Counted from the first letter of the stretch, positions 7,590 through 16,005 are shown. The stretch is DNA of 64,000 nt from Nocardioides ganghwensis (GCF_014779655.1 NZ_JACXYX010000004.1:1-64000), one strand, 5' to 3'. Numbers and translations are program-made. Notes: generated by a model not told the origin, from the letters alone.

Positions 7590-9635
7590 TCAGTCGCGCG
7601 TCACCTGCACGACCGACGGGCGCGGGCCGGCGAACTCGCCGGCGCCGGCGGTGGCTCCGGCCGGCACGAAGTCGGGGAAGCGCGACTGGGGTGCGTCCCA
7701 GGAGCCGTCCTCGCCCGGGTGCTGGACGGCGACGAACACCGAGTCCTCGCGGTCGCGGATGACCGGGCCGCACGTCTCGGCGCCCGACGGCACGGCGAGG
7801 AACTGCTGCACGCGGCCGCGCTCGGGGCCCTCGACGGGCACCTTGAACAGCGCGTCGTTGAGCTTGATGGCGCCGGGCTGGCCGTCGGTGGAGACCCAGA
7901 GGTTCCCGACGCTGTCGAAGGCGACGTTGTCGGGGCAGGAGATGGGGGAGACCGGTCCGTCCCAGCCACCGAAGTAGCGTCCGGCCGACGCCTCGTCGCC
8001 GCAGACGAGGAACAGGTTCCAGCCGAACGTGGCGGCGGTGTGGTCGCCGCCGGTCGGGATCATCTCGACGACGTGGCCGTCCTTGTTGGCCGGACGGGGG
8101 TTCGCCTCGTCGACCTGTGCGGCGGTCCGGCTGGTGTTGTTGGTGCAGGCGACGTAGATGCGGCCGTTGCGCAGGTTGGGCTCGACGTCCTCGGGGCGGT
8201 CCATCCTGGTCGGCTGGACGGTGTCGGCGGCCAGGCGGGTGTAGACGAGCACCTCCTCGGTCGTGAAGCCGGGGACCACGGACTGCCCGTCGCGGGTCAG
8301 CGGGAGCCACTCACCGCTGCCGTCGCTGACGCCGTCGCCGAGCCCGTCGCCGGTGAAGCGGGCCACGGACAGGTCGCCCTCGCTCAGCAGCCGCAGGTTG
8401 TGGCGGCGCGCCTTCGCGCTGCTGCCGGGGCGCATCCGGTCGCGGGAGACGAAGCGGTAGACGTAGTCGAACCGCTCGTCGTCGCCCATGTAGGCCACGA
8501 CGCGGCCGTCGCGGTTGACCACGACGGTGGCGCCCTCGTGCTTGAAGCGGCCCATTGCCGTGTGCTTGACCGGGGTGGAGGTCGGGTCGCTCGGGTCGAG
8601 CTCGACGATCCAGCCGAAGCGGTTGGGCTCGTTGCGGTAGTCGTCGGTGGTGGCGTCCCAGCGCGGGTCGAGCGAGCGCCAGTTGCGGGAGTCCTGGGTG
8701 GCGGAGAGGCCGTACCGCTTCTCCTTCGGGTCCGTCCCGGTGGCGCGGAAGTACTGGTTGAAGTTCTCCTCGCCCGACAGGACGGTTCCCCACGGCGTCG
8801 TTCCGCCGGCGCAGTTGTTCATCGTGCCGCGGACCGTGCGGCCGGTCGGGTCGGCCTTGGTCTTCAGGAGGTCGGAGCCGGCGGCGGGGCCGTCGACGGC
8901 GAAGACGGTGTCGAGGGTGATGCGTCGGTTGAGGCGCGCGCCCGGGACGTACGTCCACACGTCCCCGCGCCTGCGGCGTCGCAGCTCGACCACGGACATG
9001 CCGTGCGCCGCCCACGCCGTACGGATCACGGTCGCCGGGTCGCTGCCGGGCGGGAACATGATGCCCTCGTTGGTGTACTCGTGGTTGCACACGAGCAGCG
9101 CGGTGGTGCCGGCGCGGTTGGTCTCGATGATGTCGAGGTAGTCGTTGTTGTAGCCGAACTGGCCGGCCTGCGCCTCGGGCGACTGGTCGGCGGGGTCGAA
9201 GGTCGGCGCACCCGGCAGGATCGGGTCGCCCCAGCGCAGGATGGTGTCCCAGCGGTAGCCGGCGGGGACGGTCACGTCGTCCACGGTCGTCGCGACGGGT
9301 GCGATGGGGGTGAAGGGCAGCCTGCCCGCGGAGCCCGGGCCGCCTGTGCCCGGTCCGCGGCTCGGCGCGGCGGCCACACCTGTGGCGGGGAGCGCCGTGA
9401 GGGCGGTGACGGTGAGGCCGGTGCCGACGACCGCGCGACGGCTCAGGACGGAGGAGGCGATGTCGCGGAAGTACGAGGTCTCGGTCGTGTTGGGCACGGG
9501 CAGGGAGCAGGCGTCGCCGCAGCGCAGGTGGCACGTCACGGCGCTGCGGTTGCCGTGGGTCTGGCCGGCCATCGGCAACAGGGTGCGGCTCGGGCTCGGG
9601 CTCGGGCTGAGGCTCGGGGTCGGGCTGTGGGGCAT
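7590..9635 (-). CDS. phoX: PhoX-family secreted alkaline phosphatase (DUF839)
   Basis: Large calcium/iron-dependent phosphomonoesterase exported by the Tat pathway to release phosphate from organic esters. The N-terminus carries CHLRCGDACSLPVPN, a cysteine-rich stretch common in actinobacterial PhoX. Next comes a twin-arginine signal (SRRAVVGTGLTVTALTALPA) near residues 65-90. Further on are NHEYTNEG, NNCAGGTTPWGTVLSGEENFN and GNLWVSTDGQPG, all typical of DUF839 propeller proteins. Length 681 aa from 9635; an internal ATG 21 residues later is an alternative start. A PHO-box-like direct repeat lies about 75 nt upstream on the same strand, so phosphate-starvation control by PhoP is likely. Confidence 0.9.
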   Translation of the reverse strand: MPHSPTPSLSPSPSPSRTLLPMAGQTHGNRSAVTCHLRCGDACSLPVPNTTETSYFRDIASSVLSRRAVVGTGLTVTALTALPATGVAAAPSRGPGTGGPGSAGRLPFTPIAPVATTVDDVTVPAGYRWDTILRWGDPILPGAPTFDPADQSPEAQAGQFGYNNDYLDIIETNRAGTTALLVCNHEYTNEGIMFPPGSDPATVIRTAWAAHGMSVVELRRRRRGDVWTYVPGARLNRRITLDTVFAVDGPAAGSDLLKTKADPTGRTVRGTMNNCAGGTTPWGTVLSGEENFNQYFRATGTDPKEKRYGLSATQDSRNWRSLDPRWDATTDDYRNEPNRFGWIVELDPSDPTSTPVKHTAMGRFKHEGATVVVNRDGRVVAYMGDDERFDYVYRFVSRDRMRPGSSAKARRHNLRLLSEGDLSVARFTGDGLGDGVSDGSGEWLPLTRDGQSVVPGFTTEEVLVYTRLAADTVQPTRMDRPEDVEPNLRNGRIYVACTNNTSRTAAQVDEANPRPANKDGHVVEMIPTGGDHTAATFGWNLFLVCGDEASAGRYFGGWDGPVSPISCPDNVAFDSVGNLWVSTDGQPGAIKLNDALFKVPVEGPERGRVQQFLAVPSGAETCGPVIRDREDSVFVAVQHPGEDGSWDAPQSRFPDFVPAGATAGAGEFAGPRPSVVQVTRD

Positions 9636-9711
9636 GGGGGGACTCCGGGGATCTGAGGTCGGACGGACGGTCCGACTCTTCTCACCCGGGTGGCCCGCCG
9701 AGGGACCGGCG

Positions 9712-9729
9712 GGTGGACGTCAGGTGAAC
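9712..9729 (-). promoter_or_regulatory. PHO-box-like direct repeat upstream of phoX
   Basis: On the minus strand GTTCACC (9729-9723) and GTCCACC (9718-9712) occur at an 11-nt period, the arrangement of actinobacterial PhoP direct-repeat units. A weaker third unit, GGTCCCT, follows 11 nt further (9707-9701). The site lies 77-94 nt before the phoX start. Identification is by consensus only. Confidence 0.68.
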
Positions 9730-9762
9730 GTCCGCGGGCCCCTCGGCGAAGCGGCTGACGGG

Positions 9763-11037
9763 TCAGCGAACGGGCGCCCGCCCGGTGCGTACGTCGACCC
9801 AGACCAGGCGGTGGTCGCTCGCCGGGAAGGGGAAGGTCCCCACCAGCCGTGTGAACAGCGGGTCCGACGACGTCAGCCAGTAGACGCCGGCGTCCCGGAC
9901 CGCGAGACGCTCGCTCGGCAGGACGTAGTCGGCGCGCAGGTTGCCGGGGGCGCCGTCGGCGAAGTCGGCAGTGTCCTCGGCGGCGGGGCCGGTGTGGGTC
10001 AGGTTGGCGCCACCGTCGCGGACGGCCGCCTCGACGGCGCCGGCCGACGTCGGGTGCGGGTCCTGGACCCGCGGGTGGTCGAGCAGCTGGAGGATCGCGT
10101 CGTCGTAGGAGTCTCCGTCGAAGGGGTCGGCGTTCTGGTCGCCGGCGATCACGAAGTCCTGCCCGCGACCGAGGCCGCCGGTGTCGCCCTCGTCGTCGTA
10201 GATGTAGGCCGCCGCGCGCCCGCCGGTCACGTAGTCGGCCCAGAAGCGGATCTCGTCGTGGTTGCGCTTGCCGTTGCGGTCCTCCACGCCGTCGAAGGTG
10301 GGCGGCGTCGGGTGGGAGACGAGGAAGTGGACCGGCTTGCGGCCGGGGATGCGGATCGGCACGTCCCAGTGCGACTTCGACGACAGCCGGAAGACGTCGA
10401 GCTCCTCGGGGGAGTACCAGTCCGCCGGCGCGGGCGTGGTCGGGTCGTCCGGGAGGACGGCACCCGGCATGTCCTTCCAGAGGAAGTGCTGGAAGGTGCG
10501 GACGTCGTCGGCGGCGATGGGGTACTTCGAGTAGACGACCATGCCGTACTGGCCCGGGAAGAAGCCGAAGCCGAAGGCGTCGTCCCCGCCGCCGATGGTC
10601 CCGTTGTTGTTGAGGTCGAACCCGCTCGGTACGCCCGTGTTGACCGGGGCGACGAAGTAGTAGGGGTAGTCGACGGGCGCCGCGCCGTTGTGGCCCACCT
10701 CGAGGTAGTTCTCCCGGAACAGCTCGGCGGCCCGGCCGTCCTCGACGTAGTCGAACTCGTTGACCAGCACGACGTCGGGGTTCGTGCGCTGGATCGTCTC
10801 GGCGACCGCCGCGGCCTGCGCGTTGCCGGGGGTGGACAGGTCCGCGACCAGCTGGCCCTCCGCGTTGCGGTTGAGCGAGGCGTTGAAGGTCGCGAACCGG
10901 ACCTCGCTGGGCTTGCCGTGCCTTCCCTGCTGGTCGGCTCCGGCCGCGGCGGGTGCGGTGACGGCCACGGTGGTGGCGCCGGTGACGGCGAGGGCCGCGA
11001 CGGCGGCAAGGGCGAGGCGGGTGGGCCGAGTACGCAT
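9763..11037 (-). CDS. Secreted endonuclease/exonuclease/phosphatase (EEP) superfamily protein
   Basis: A 424-aa exported protein. The ATG at 11037 opens a signal peptide (MRTRPTRLALAAVAALAVTG, cleavage after APAAAG). The longer upstream frame lacks any signal and is rejected. EEP landmarks are RFATFNASLNRN, DVVLVNEFDY, the catalytic-loop region HFLVSHPTPP, VIAGDQNADPFDGDS and a C-terminal ASDHRLVWVDV. These give the Asn, Glu, His and Asp residues of a Mg-dependent phosphohydrolase. Substrate unknown; extracellular nucleotides or phospholipid headgroups are possible. It sits behind phoX on the same strand. No clear PHO box was seen before it. Confidence 0.85.
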   Translation of the reverse strand: MRTRPTRLALAAVAALAVTGATTVAVTAPAAAGADQQGRHGKPSEVRFATFNASLNRNAEGQLVADLSTPGNAQAAAVAETIQRTNPDVVLVNEFDYVEDGRAAELFRENYLEVGHNGAAPVDYPYYFVAPVNTGVPSGFDLNNNGTIGGGDDAFGFGFFPGQYGMVVYSKYPIAADDVRTFQHFLWKDMPGAVLPDDPTTPAPADWYSPEELDVFRLSSKSHWDVPIRIPGRKPVHFLVSHPTPPTFDGVEDRNGKRNHDEIRFWADYVTGGRAAAYIYDDEGDTGGLGRGQDFVIAGDQNADPFDGDSYDDAILQLLDHPRVQDPHPTSAGAVEAAVRDGGANLTHTGPAAEDTADFADGAPGNLRADYVLPSERLAVRDAGVYWLTSSDPLFTRLVGTFPFPASDHRLVWVDVRTGRAPVR

Positions 11038-11235
11038 GGGGGGTGCCTTCCGGGAGGGGGTCTCGCCAACGTACGACGACTTCCGGGCGCCGGGGAAGGC
11101 GGGTGCCGATGGATTCGGCGAGCGGTCGCCACGCGTTCGCCGCCACGTCACGTGCGTAACAGTTGCGGGTGCCCCGGCGCTGTAGTGGAGAAGAGGCGTG
11201 GCGAAACAAGCCACGCCGCTACCAGGAGGAACTCC

Positions 11236-11655
11236 ATGTCTGTCTCCACCCGCTTCTGCGGTCTCGCGGCCACCGCCGCGATCACCTTCGCCGGTTTCGC
11301 GGTCGCTCCGTCGGCCACCGCCGACGAGACCACCGAGACGGTGCCCTGCGCCTCGCAGCAGGCCAAGGTCGACAAGGCCGAGGAGGCCCTCGAGCGCGTC
11401 ACCGCGGTCTTCGCGCGCCAGCAGGCCAAGGTCAAGAAGGCCAAGAAGGTCGTCGAGCAGGCCGAGGCCGGCCGCGAGAAGGCCCTCGCCCGCAAGGCCC
11501 TCTCCAAGGCCAAGGACGTCCGTGACGAGACCAAGACGACCAAGCGCGCCCAGCAGCAGCGCCTGGCCAAGGCCGAGGAGCGCCTCGCCACGTGCGAGGC
11601 CGAGGAGGCGGCCACCACGCCGACCCCCACCCCGACGCCGACCACCACGGCCTGA
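11236..11655 (+). CDS. Small secreted coiled-coil protein
   Basis: A 139-aa protein with a signal peptide (about residues 1-29, ending PSATA-DE). Its Lys/Ala/Glu/Gln-rich segment of about 85 residues should form one long helical hairpin or coiled coil. It has repeated QQAKV.KA motifs and two cysteines flanking the helices (PCASQQ near 38 and ATCEAEE near 125), which could form a disulfide. The C-terminus is a TPTPTPTP linker-like tail. A strong ribosome site (AGGAGGA at 11224-11230) sits 5 nt before the ATG. No family recognised; a cell-wall-associated or envelope-spacer role is a guess. Confidence 0.78.
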   Translation: MSVSTRFCGLAATAAITFAGFAVAPSATADETTETVPCASQQAKVDKAEEALERVTAVFARQQAKVKKAKKVVEQAEAGREKALARKALSKAKDVRDETKTTKRAQQQRLAKAEERLATCEAEEAATTPTPTPTPTTTA

Positions 11656-11673
11656 CGCGTCCGACTCGCACCG

Positions 11674-11704
11674 GGACCCCTCACGGCACCGCCGTGGGGG
11701 GTCC
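11674..11704 (+). terminator. Stem-loop terminator
   Basis: A 14-bp stem (11674-11687 with 11691-11704, one G-U pair) and a 3-nt loop sit 18 nt after the coiled-coil gene, followed by TGTCGTT. The long GC-rich stem and position between two genes of different type support termination. Confidence 0.8.
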
Positions 11705-11735
11705 TGTCGTTCCCGGGACTGAGATGCTTGCGCCC

Positions 11736-12350
11736 GTGATCCCCACTCCCCGGCGTACGGCCATGCTGCTCATCGGATGCCTCGTGCTCGGCACGGGGGT
11801 CTCGCTGCTGCTCGCTGCGGACCTCGGCTCCGACGGCTACTCGACGTTCGTCAACGGCCTGACCATCTCGACGGGGGTCGACTTCTGGATCATGAACCTG
11901 GTCGTCGGCGTCGTGCTGGTGGCCCTGGCCGCGCTGCGGAAGGTCTACCCGGGCATCGGCACGGTGGTCCAGGTCGTGCTGGTCGGCGTGACGGTGTCCG
12001 TCGTGCTCGACCTGCTGACGACACCGGACGCGCTCGGGTGGCGACTGGCGCTGCTCGTCGCGGCGTTCCCGGTGCTGGCCGTGGGCATCGCGCTCTACCT
12101 CGGGAGCCACACCGGGGCGGGGCCAGCGGAGGCGGCAGCGCTGGCATGGGACCCGCCGGTGCCGTTCCGGTGGAGCTACAGCGTGGTGCAGGGCGGGGGA
12201 GCGCTGGGCGGCTGGCTGCTCGGCGCGACCGTCGGCGTGGGGACGCTCGCAGTGATCCTGCTCCTCGGGCCCGCGGTGGACCTCGCGGCTCGACTGATGT
12301 CCCTCGATCTCCACCAGGAGACGGATCCCGTCGAGGAGCGAGCGTCCTGA
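11736..12350 (+). CDS. YczE/YitT-family integral membrane protein
   Basis: About 204 aa with five or six hydrophobic segments and the early motif LGSDGYSTFVNGL typical of the YczE/YyaS/YitT family (function unknown). A GTG at 11736 is preferred over the ATG at 11724. That ATG lies inside a GATGCT hexamer that reads as a -10 box 7 nt before the GTG. The C-terminus is acidic and cytoplasmic (HQETDPVEERAS). The gene stands alone between a terminator and a palindromic hairpin. Confidence 0.78.
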   Translation: MIPTPRRTAMLLIGCLVLGTGVSLLLAADLGSDGYSTFVNGLTISTGVDFWIMNLVVGVVLVALAALRKVYPGIGTVVQVVLVGVTVSVVLDLLTTPDALGWRLALLVAAFPVLAVGIALYLGSHTGAGPAEAAALAWDPPVPFRWSYSVVQGGGALGGWLLGATVGVGTLAVILLLGPAVDLAARLMSLDLHQETDPVEERAS

Positions 12351-12352
12351 CG

Positions 12353-12370
12353 TGCGGCCGCGCGGCCGCA
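12353..12370. terminator. GC-only palindrome between convergent genes
   Basis: An 18-bp perfect palindrome (TGCGGCCG-CG-CGGCCGCA) directly follows the yczE-like stop and faces the hsp20 stop. It may act as a bidirectional terminator, but there is no loop or U-tract, so confidence is low. Confidence 0.4.
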
Positions 12371-12414
12371 GCACACTGCGCAAGGGCTGCGGTCCGCGCG
12401 ACCGGGGGTGCGGG

Positions 12415-12852
12415 TCAGGCCGTGAGCTCGGCGCGGTCGCCGGACCGGCTCGACCCGGACTGCGAGATCTCGATCTTGCGCGGCTTGGCCTTCTCCGCGA
12501 CCGGTACGACCAGGCGCAGCACGCCGTCGGCGTACGCCGCCTCGATCCGGTCGAGGTCGAGGTTGTCCCCGAGCACGAGCTGGCGGCTGAAGGCGCCACG
12601 GGGCCGCTCGGCCGCCAGCGGCTCCCAGTCGCCGTTGCGTGCGACCCGCTCGGCCCGCACGGTCAGCACGTTGCGCTCGACGTCGAGGTCGATGCTGTCG
12701 GTGCTGACGCCGGGCAGGTCGAACTCGATGACGAAGCGGTCGCCCTCGCGCCACGCGTCCATCGGCATGACCGCGGGGCGGTTGGTGGTGCCCATCAGCT
12801 GCTGGGTGAGCCGGTCGAGGTCACGGAAGGGGTCGGTGGTTCGCAGCAGCAT
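12415..12852 (-). CDS. Hsp20/alpha-crystallin small heat-shock protein
   Basis: A 145-aa ATP-independent holdase. The alpha-crystallin domain spans about residues 28-130: [30 protein letters not shown] and the ending [23 protein letters not shown], which contains the GVL-type motif. The N-terminus ([18 protein letters not shown]) is the common Hsp20 starter. It is divergent from a MerR-type regulator gene across an AT-rich 134-bp gap carrying a perfect inverted repeat. That regulator probably represses it, as HspR does for hsp18-type genes. Confidence 0.92.
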   Translation of the reverse strand: MLLRTTDPFRDLDRLTQQLMGTTNRPAVMPMDAWREGDRFVIEFDLPGVSTDSIDLDVERNVLTVRAERVARNGDWEPLAAERPRGAFSRQLVLGDNLDLDRIEAAYADGVLRLVVPVAEKAKPRKIEISQSGSSRSGDRAELTA

Positions 12853-12893
12853 CGTGTCCTCCTGGATGTGACGGGTGGACCTCCCGGTCCACG

Positions 12894-12915
12894 ACCTGTA
12901 TTTGTGGTTACAGGT
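12894..12915. promoter_or_regulatory. Perfect 7-8-7 inverted repeat between hsp20 and merR (candidate operator)
   Basis: ACCTGTA and TACAGGT flank 8 bp in the hsp20/merR gap, in an unusually AT-rich patch (TTTTTTATA follows). The site is 42-63 nt before the hsp20 ATG, suited to covering its promoter. It does not match the HspR HAIR sequence (CTTGAGT-N7-ACTCAAG), so a different operator is implied. Confidence 0.65.
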
Positions 12916-12986
12916 TTTTTATAGCCACTGCATGAGGCAGAATCAAGGCCACCGACCGAGAATTTCCTGCGACCCGAGGAGGACCC

Positions 12987-13289
12987 ATGGCCGCCCGCGA
13001 CCACGGTGTCTACGCCATCTCCGTGGCGGCCGCGATGGTGTCCATGGAGATCCAGAACCTGCGCGTCTACGAGCGGCGCGGCCTGCTCACGCCGGACCGC
13101 ACGGCCGGGGGGACCCGGCTCTACAGTGCCGACGACGTCGAACGCCTCGAGCGGATCCGTGACCTGCTGGCCGACGGTCTCAACCTCGCCGGCATCGCGC
13201 GGGTGCTCGAGCTCGAGGACGAGGTCGTCCGCCTCCGCTCCAGGCTCGACCGGGCCGAGGGCCGGGCCGCGGGGGAGCAGTCAGCCTGA
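12987..13289 (+). CDS. MerR-family transcriptional regulator (HspR-like)
   Basis: A 100-aa compact MerR-type protein. The winged helix covers about residues 8-75: YAISVAAAMVSMEIQNLRVYERRGLL, then GGTRLYSADDVERLERIRDLL. A short coiled-coil dimerisation helix ends the protein, with no effector domain. This architecture, the N-terminal hydrophobic replacement of the usual first helix and the divergent hsp20 gene resemble HspR. A typical ribosome site (GAGGA) precedes the ATG. Its last 9 nt overlap the exonuclease gene tail to tail. Confidence 0.85.
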   Translation: MAARDHGVYAISVAAAMVSMEIQNLRVYERRGLLTPDRTAGGTRLYSADDVERLERIRDLLADGLNLAGIARVLELEDEVVRLRSRLDRAEGRAAGEQSA

Positions 13290-14264
13290 GGCGGGACGGC
13301 TGGTCAGCACGCGCACCGCGAAGTCGGTGGTGAAGTCGTTGTCGAGGAAGCCGACGACGCTCGTGACACGGTCGAGGTCCAGCGGCAGCAGCCCCCGCGA
13401 GCCCGGCAGGTCGGGGGTCAGGCCGAGGTCGAGGTCGTCGCGACCGGACATCATCCGGACGTTGAACTCGTAGCGCTCGCGCGCGCCCTCCGCGGACAGG
13501 CGGCGTACGACCGTGGTCCCGACGCGTCGTCCGCCGGTCTCGGCGGCCCAGTCGTCGAGGGCGGCGAGGAGGTTGCGGCCCTCCTCGTGGTCGATGTCGG
13601 CCCACACCGCGTCCATCGACCCGGCGACGTCGAGCAGGATCGCCGCGGTCTTCTCCCCGATGCCCTGCACGCCGGGCAGGTTGTCGGAGGAGTCGCCGCG
13701 CAGCGCTGCGAAGGCGAGGTAGTTGGCCGGGCGGACGCCGTACAGGTCGAACAGGCGGGCCGGGTTGAGCATCGGCGAGCCGTGGATGCCGCCGTCGATG
13801 AGCCGCAGCACCCGGGTGTGGTGGCTGATGTGGGCGAAGGCGTCGCGGTCGGAGGTGATGATCACGCAGTCCCACCCGTTGGCCGCCGCCCAGGTCGCCC
13901 CCGATGCGTTGACGTCGTCGGCCTCCAGCCCGGGCGGGGTGAGGGTGGCCAGGCCGAGCGCGTCGAGTAGCGCGCCCGCCCGGTCGAGCTGGTCGACGAG
14001 CTCGGGGTCCTTCTCCGCGCGCCCGGCCTTGTAGTCGGGGTAGAGGTCGCGCCGCACCGATCCGGTGCGGTCGTCGAGCCCGAACAGCACCGCGTCGGGG
14101 GCGAAGGAGTCGATCGACTCGAGGATCTGGCGCAGCATCCCGTGCAGCGCCCAGATGGGGCGGCCCTGCCGGTCGCGCAGTCCGGTGTGGGAGCGGGCGT
14201 GGTGGTTGCGGTGCAGCAGTGACGGGGCGTCGACGACGAGCAGCAGCCGGCGGGTGCGGGTCAC
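13281..14264 (-). CDS. 5'-3' exonuclease (PolA N-domain / flap-endonuclease-like)
   Basis: A stand-alone 327-aa FEN-type nuclease. LLLVVDAPSLLHRNHHA at the N-terminus, LYPDYKAGR near residue 75, GLEADDVN near 111 and ITSDRDAFAHI supply the conserved Asp/Glu metal ligands. The helix-hairpin-helix LRGDSSDNLPGVQGIGEKTAAILL near 187 binds DNA. It lacks polymerase domains. Known actinobacterial homologues act beside Pol I in removing RNA primers or flaps. It has its own short upstream gap and converges with the MerR gene. Confidence 0.9.
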   Translation of the reverse strand: MTRTRRLLLVVDAPSLLHRNHHARSHTGLRDRQGRPIWALHGMLRQILESIDSFAPDAVLFGLDDRTGSVRRDLYPDYKAGRAEKDPELVDQLDRAGALLDALGLATLTPPGLEADDVNASGATWAAANGWDCVIITSDRDAFAHISHHTRVLRLIDGGIHGSPMLNPARLFDLYGVRPANYLAFAALRGDSSDNLPGVQGIGEKTAAILLDVAGSMDAVWADIDHEEGRNLLAALDDWAAETGGRRVGTTVVRRLSAEGARERYEFNVRMMSGRDDLDLGLTPDLPGSRGLLPLDLDRVTSVVGFLDNDFTTDFAVRVLTSRPASG

Positions 14265-14301
14265 GGCGCCATGCTCGCACGACCCCTGCGAGCGCCTGCG
14301 G

Positions 14302-15822
14302 TCAGGACTGCGAGCGCGGCACGTGGATGTCGTACTGCGCGAGCTTGCGGTAGACCGTCGCCCGGCTCATCCCGAGCTCCTCGGCCGCCTCCTGCATCGA
14401 GATGCCGGGACGGGTGATGACCCGGACGATCTCATCGCGTTCGAAGGCCTCGATCCGGGTGAGCCGGTGGGAGCTCCCCGAGAGCACGTCGGCCGGCAGG
14501 TGGCGTACGTCGAGCGTGTCGGTGCGCCGCGCCGCCTGCGTCACCACCTCGATGAGCTGTCGGGCGTTGCCCGGCCAGCCGCACCCGCGCAGCGCGGTCT
14601 CGGCGGACCGCGTGATCGTGACTCCTCGTCCGCGAACGCGGCTCGCGGCGTGGTGCGCCAGGGGCATGACGTCCTCGGGTCGCTCGCGCAGCGGTGGGAC
14701 CGACACGACCGTCCCGACCAGCGGGGCGAGCGCTGCGGGGATCGCGTCGAAGCTGCTCGCCGTCACGCAGAAGGGCAGGTGCTCGTCCGGGGTCGAGCGC
14801 ACGCGGGCCTGGAGCACGAGGTCGCGGATGTGCTCGGCCACCCAGGCGGGCAGCCGGTCGACGTCACGCACCAGGATGCCGGTGTCGGGCTTCCCCAGCT
14901 CCGGAGTCCACAGCCCGATCCAGGCCTCGCTGTCCTGCGGCGCCGGGGGCGACGCGGCGAGGATGCGCTCGCGCGGCAGCTCCTGTCGGAGGGCCTGCGC
15001 CAGGAGCGTCGCTCGCCCGGTGCCCTCCTCCCCGACTGCGGCGACGATGCGGCCGGCGCCGATCGCGGCCCCGGCCCGCCCGAGGGCGTCGGTCCAGGCG
15101 GGGCCGAGCGAGGACAAGGTGCCCGAGCCCGGTTCGAGCCGAGGGGTCTCGACGCGGAACACCTCGCCCCGCTGGGCCGGCCGCGGCCGCTGTCCCCGCG
15201 AGCGCGCCAGCATCAGGGCGGAGGTGTTGCTGGCGGCGGACTGCGCGAGAGCGAGCAGCAGCTCGCTCGACTGGGCCGACCACGTGGTGAGGTTGACGCA
15301 CCCCTCGAGCCGTCCGCTGACGGGGTCGAGCACGGGCACGGCCGCACAGGTGTAGGTGCACAGGCTGATGGCGTAGTGCTCCTCGGCACGCACCACCGTG
15401 GGCACCCGGTCGGCGATGGCGAGTCCGAGGCCGTTGGTGCCGACCGTGCGCTCGGCGTACGCGAACCCGGGGGCGAGGTGCACCTTGTCGAGCGCACGCA
15501 GCAGGGCCGTGTCACCGCTGAGCCGGTTGAGCACGAGGCCGTCCGCGTCGGTGAGCATGAGGGACACGGGCTCGTTGACGAGCGTCTGGTGCAGTCCGGT
15601 CAGCACCTCGCGACCGCACTCGAAGAAGAGCGACTCGTCGTTGAGGGTCCCGACGAACGACGGCTCGATGGCGTCGAGGGGCACCCCGTAGTCCTCGCTG
15701 CGCTGCCACGAGGCGACGAGGCGCTCGGCGAGGAGGGTCGGGCCTGCGGCCGGTGCCCCGGGCAGCGCCCGCTGCAGCTCACGGTGCCGGCGCGCACGCT
15801 CCGGCACGACGTCGTCGGCCAC
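14302..15822 (-). CDS. GAF/Fis-type transcriptional regulator with degenerate AAA+ domain (AcoR/MimR-like)
   Basis: A 506-aa regulator. Residues about 25-215 form an AcoR-type N-domain plus GAF (ASWQRSEDYGVPLD, NEPVSLMLTDADGLVLNRL, GTNGLGLAIADRVPTVVRAEEHY). Residues about 240-430 look like an AAA+ module, but the Walker A is GEEGTGRA instead of GxxGxGKS/T and no GAFTGA loop is present. It therefore cannot work as a sigma-54 activator. A Fis helix-turn-helix ends the protein (MQEAAEELGMSRATVYRKLAQY). It is divergent from the amidohydrolase operon, and two near-identical palindromes in the gap are the likely operators. It resembles MimR of mycobacterial propane monooxygenase clusters. Confidence 0.88.
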   Translation of the reverse strand: MADDVVPERARRHRELQRALPGAPAAGPTLLAERLVASWQRSEDYGVPLDAIEPSFVGTLNDESLFFECGREVLTGLHQTLVNEPVSLMLTDADGLVLNRLSGDTALLRALDKVHLAPGFAYAERTVGTNGLGLAIADRVPTVVRAEEHYAISLCTYTCAAVPVLDPVSGRLEGCVNLTTWSAQSSELLLALAQSAASNTSALMLARSRGQRPRPAQRGEVFRVETPRLEPGSGTLSSLGPAWTDALGRAGAAIGAGRIVAAVGEEGTGRATLLAQALRQELPRERILAASPPAPQDSEAWIGLWTPELGKPDTGILVRDVDRLPAWVAEHIRDLVLQARVRSTPDEHLPFCVTASSFDAIPAALAPLVGTVVSVPPLRERPEDVMPLAHHAASRVRGRGVTITRSAETALRGCGWPGNARQLIEVVTQAARRTDTLDVRHLPADVLSGSSHRLTRIEAFERDEIVRVITRPGISMQEAAEELGMSRATVYRKLAQYDIHVPRSQS

Positions 15823-15889
15823 GGGACCACCCCCTCCATCGGGTGTGACCGACGTTACATCCGCCCGCCCGGGCGGACTGCGCGCCGCC

Positions 15890-15904
15890 GTCTCAAATTG
15901 AGAC
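15890..15904. promoter_or_regulatory. Palindromic operator candidate 1 (GTCTCAA-A-TTGAGAC)
   Basis: A perfect 7-1-7 palindrome 68 nt upstream of the regulator start and 102 nt upstream of the amidohydrolase operon. A second, slightly imperfect copy lies 23 bp away centre to centre, about two helical turns. Paired sites beside a Fis-HTH regulator gene fit cooperative binding. Confidence 0.75.
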
Positions 15905-15912
15905 GGTCCTGG

Positions 15913-15927
15913 ATCTCACATTGAGAC
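15913..15927. promoter_or_regulatory. Palindromic operator candidate 2 (ATCTCAC-A-TTGAGAC)
   Basis: Second copy of the palindrome at 15890. The right arm is identical; the left arm differs at two positions. It is the copy nearer the operon start, so occupation here would position the regulator next to the operon promoter. Confidence 0.7.
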
Positions 15928-16005
15928 GCCGGGGGAGGTCCGCGACCTCCGCGACCGACCTAGCGTCCCGGGCACCGCACTCAGCAGCCCAGCATCGGAG
16001 GACCC

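Noticed and set aside
11038..11235. PHO box upstream of the secreted EEP gene at 11037
   Set aside because: Only a partial GTTCGCC-like unit was found; no second unit at an 11-nt period.
15823..16005. Sigma-54 (-24/-12) promoter for the amidohydrolase operon
   Set aside because: No GG-N10-GC pair at proper spacing; the regulator lacks the GAFTGA loop, and Actinobacteria lack sigma-54.
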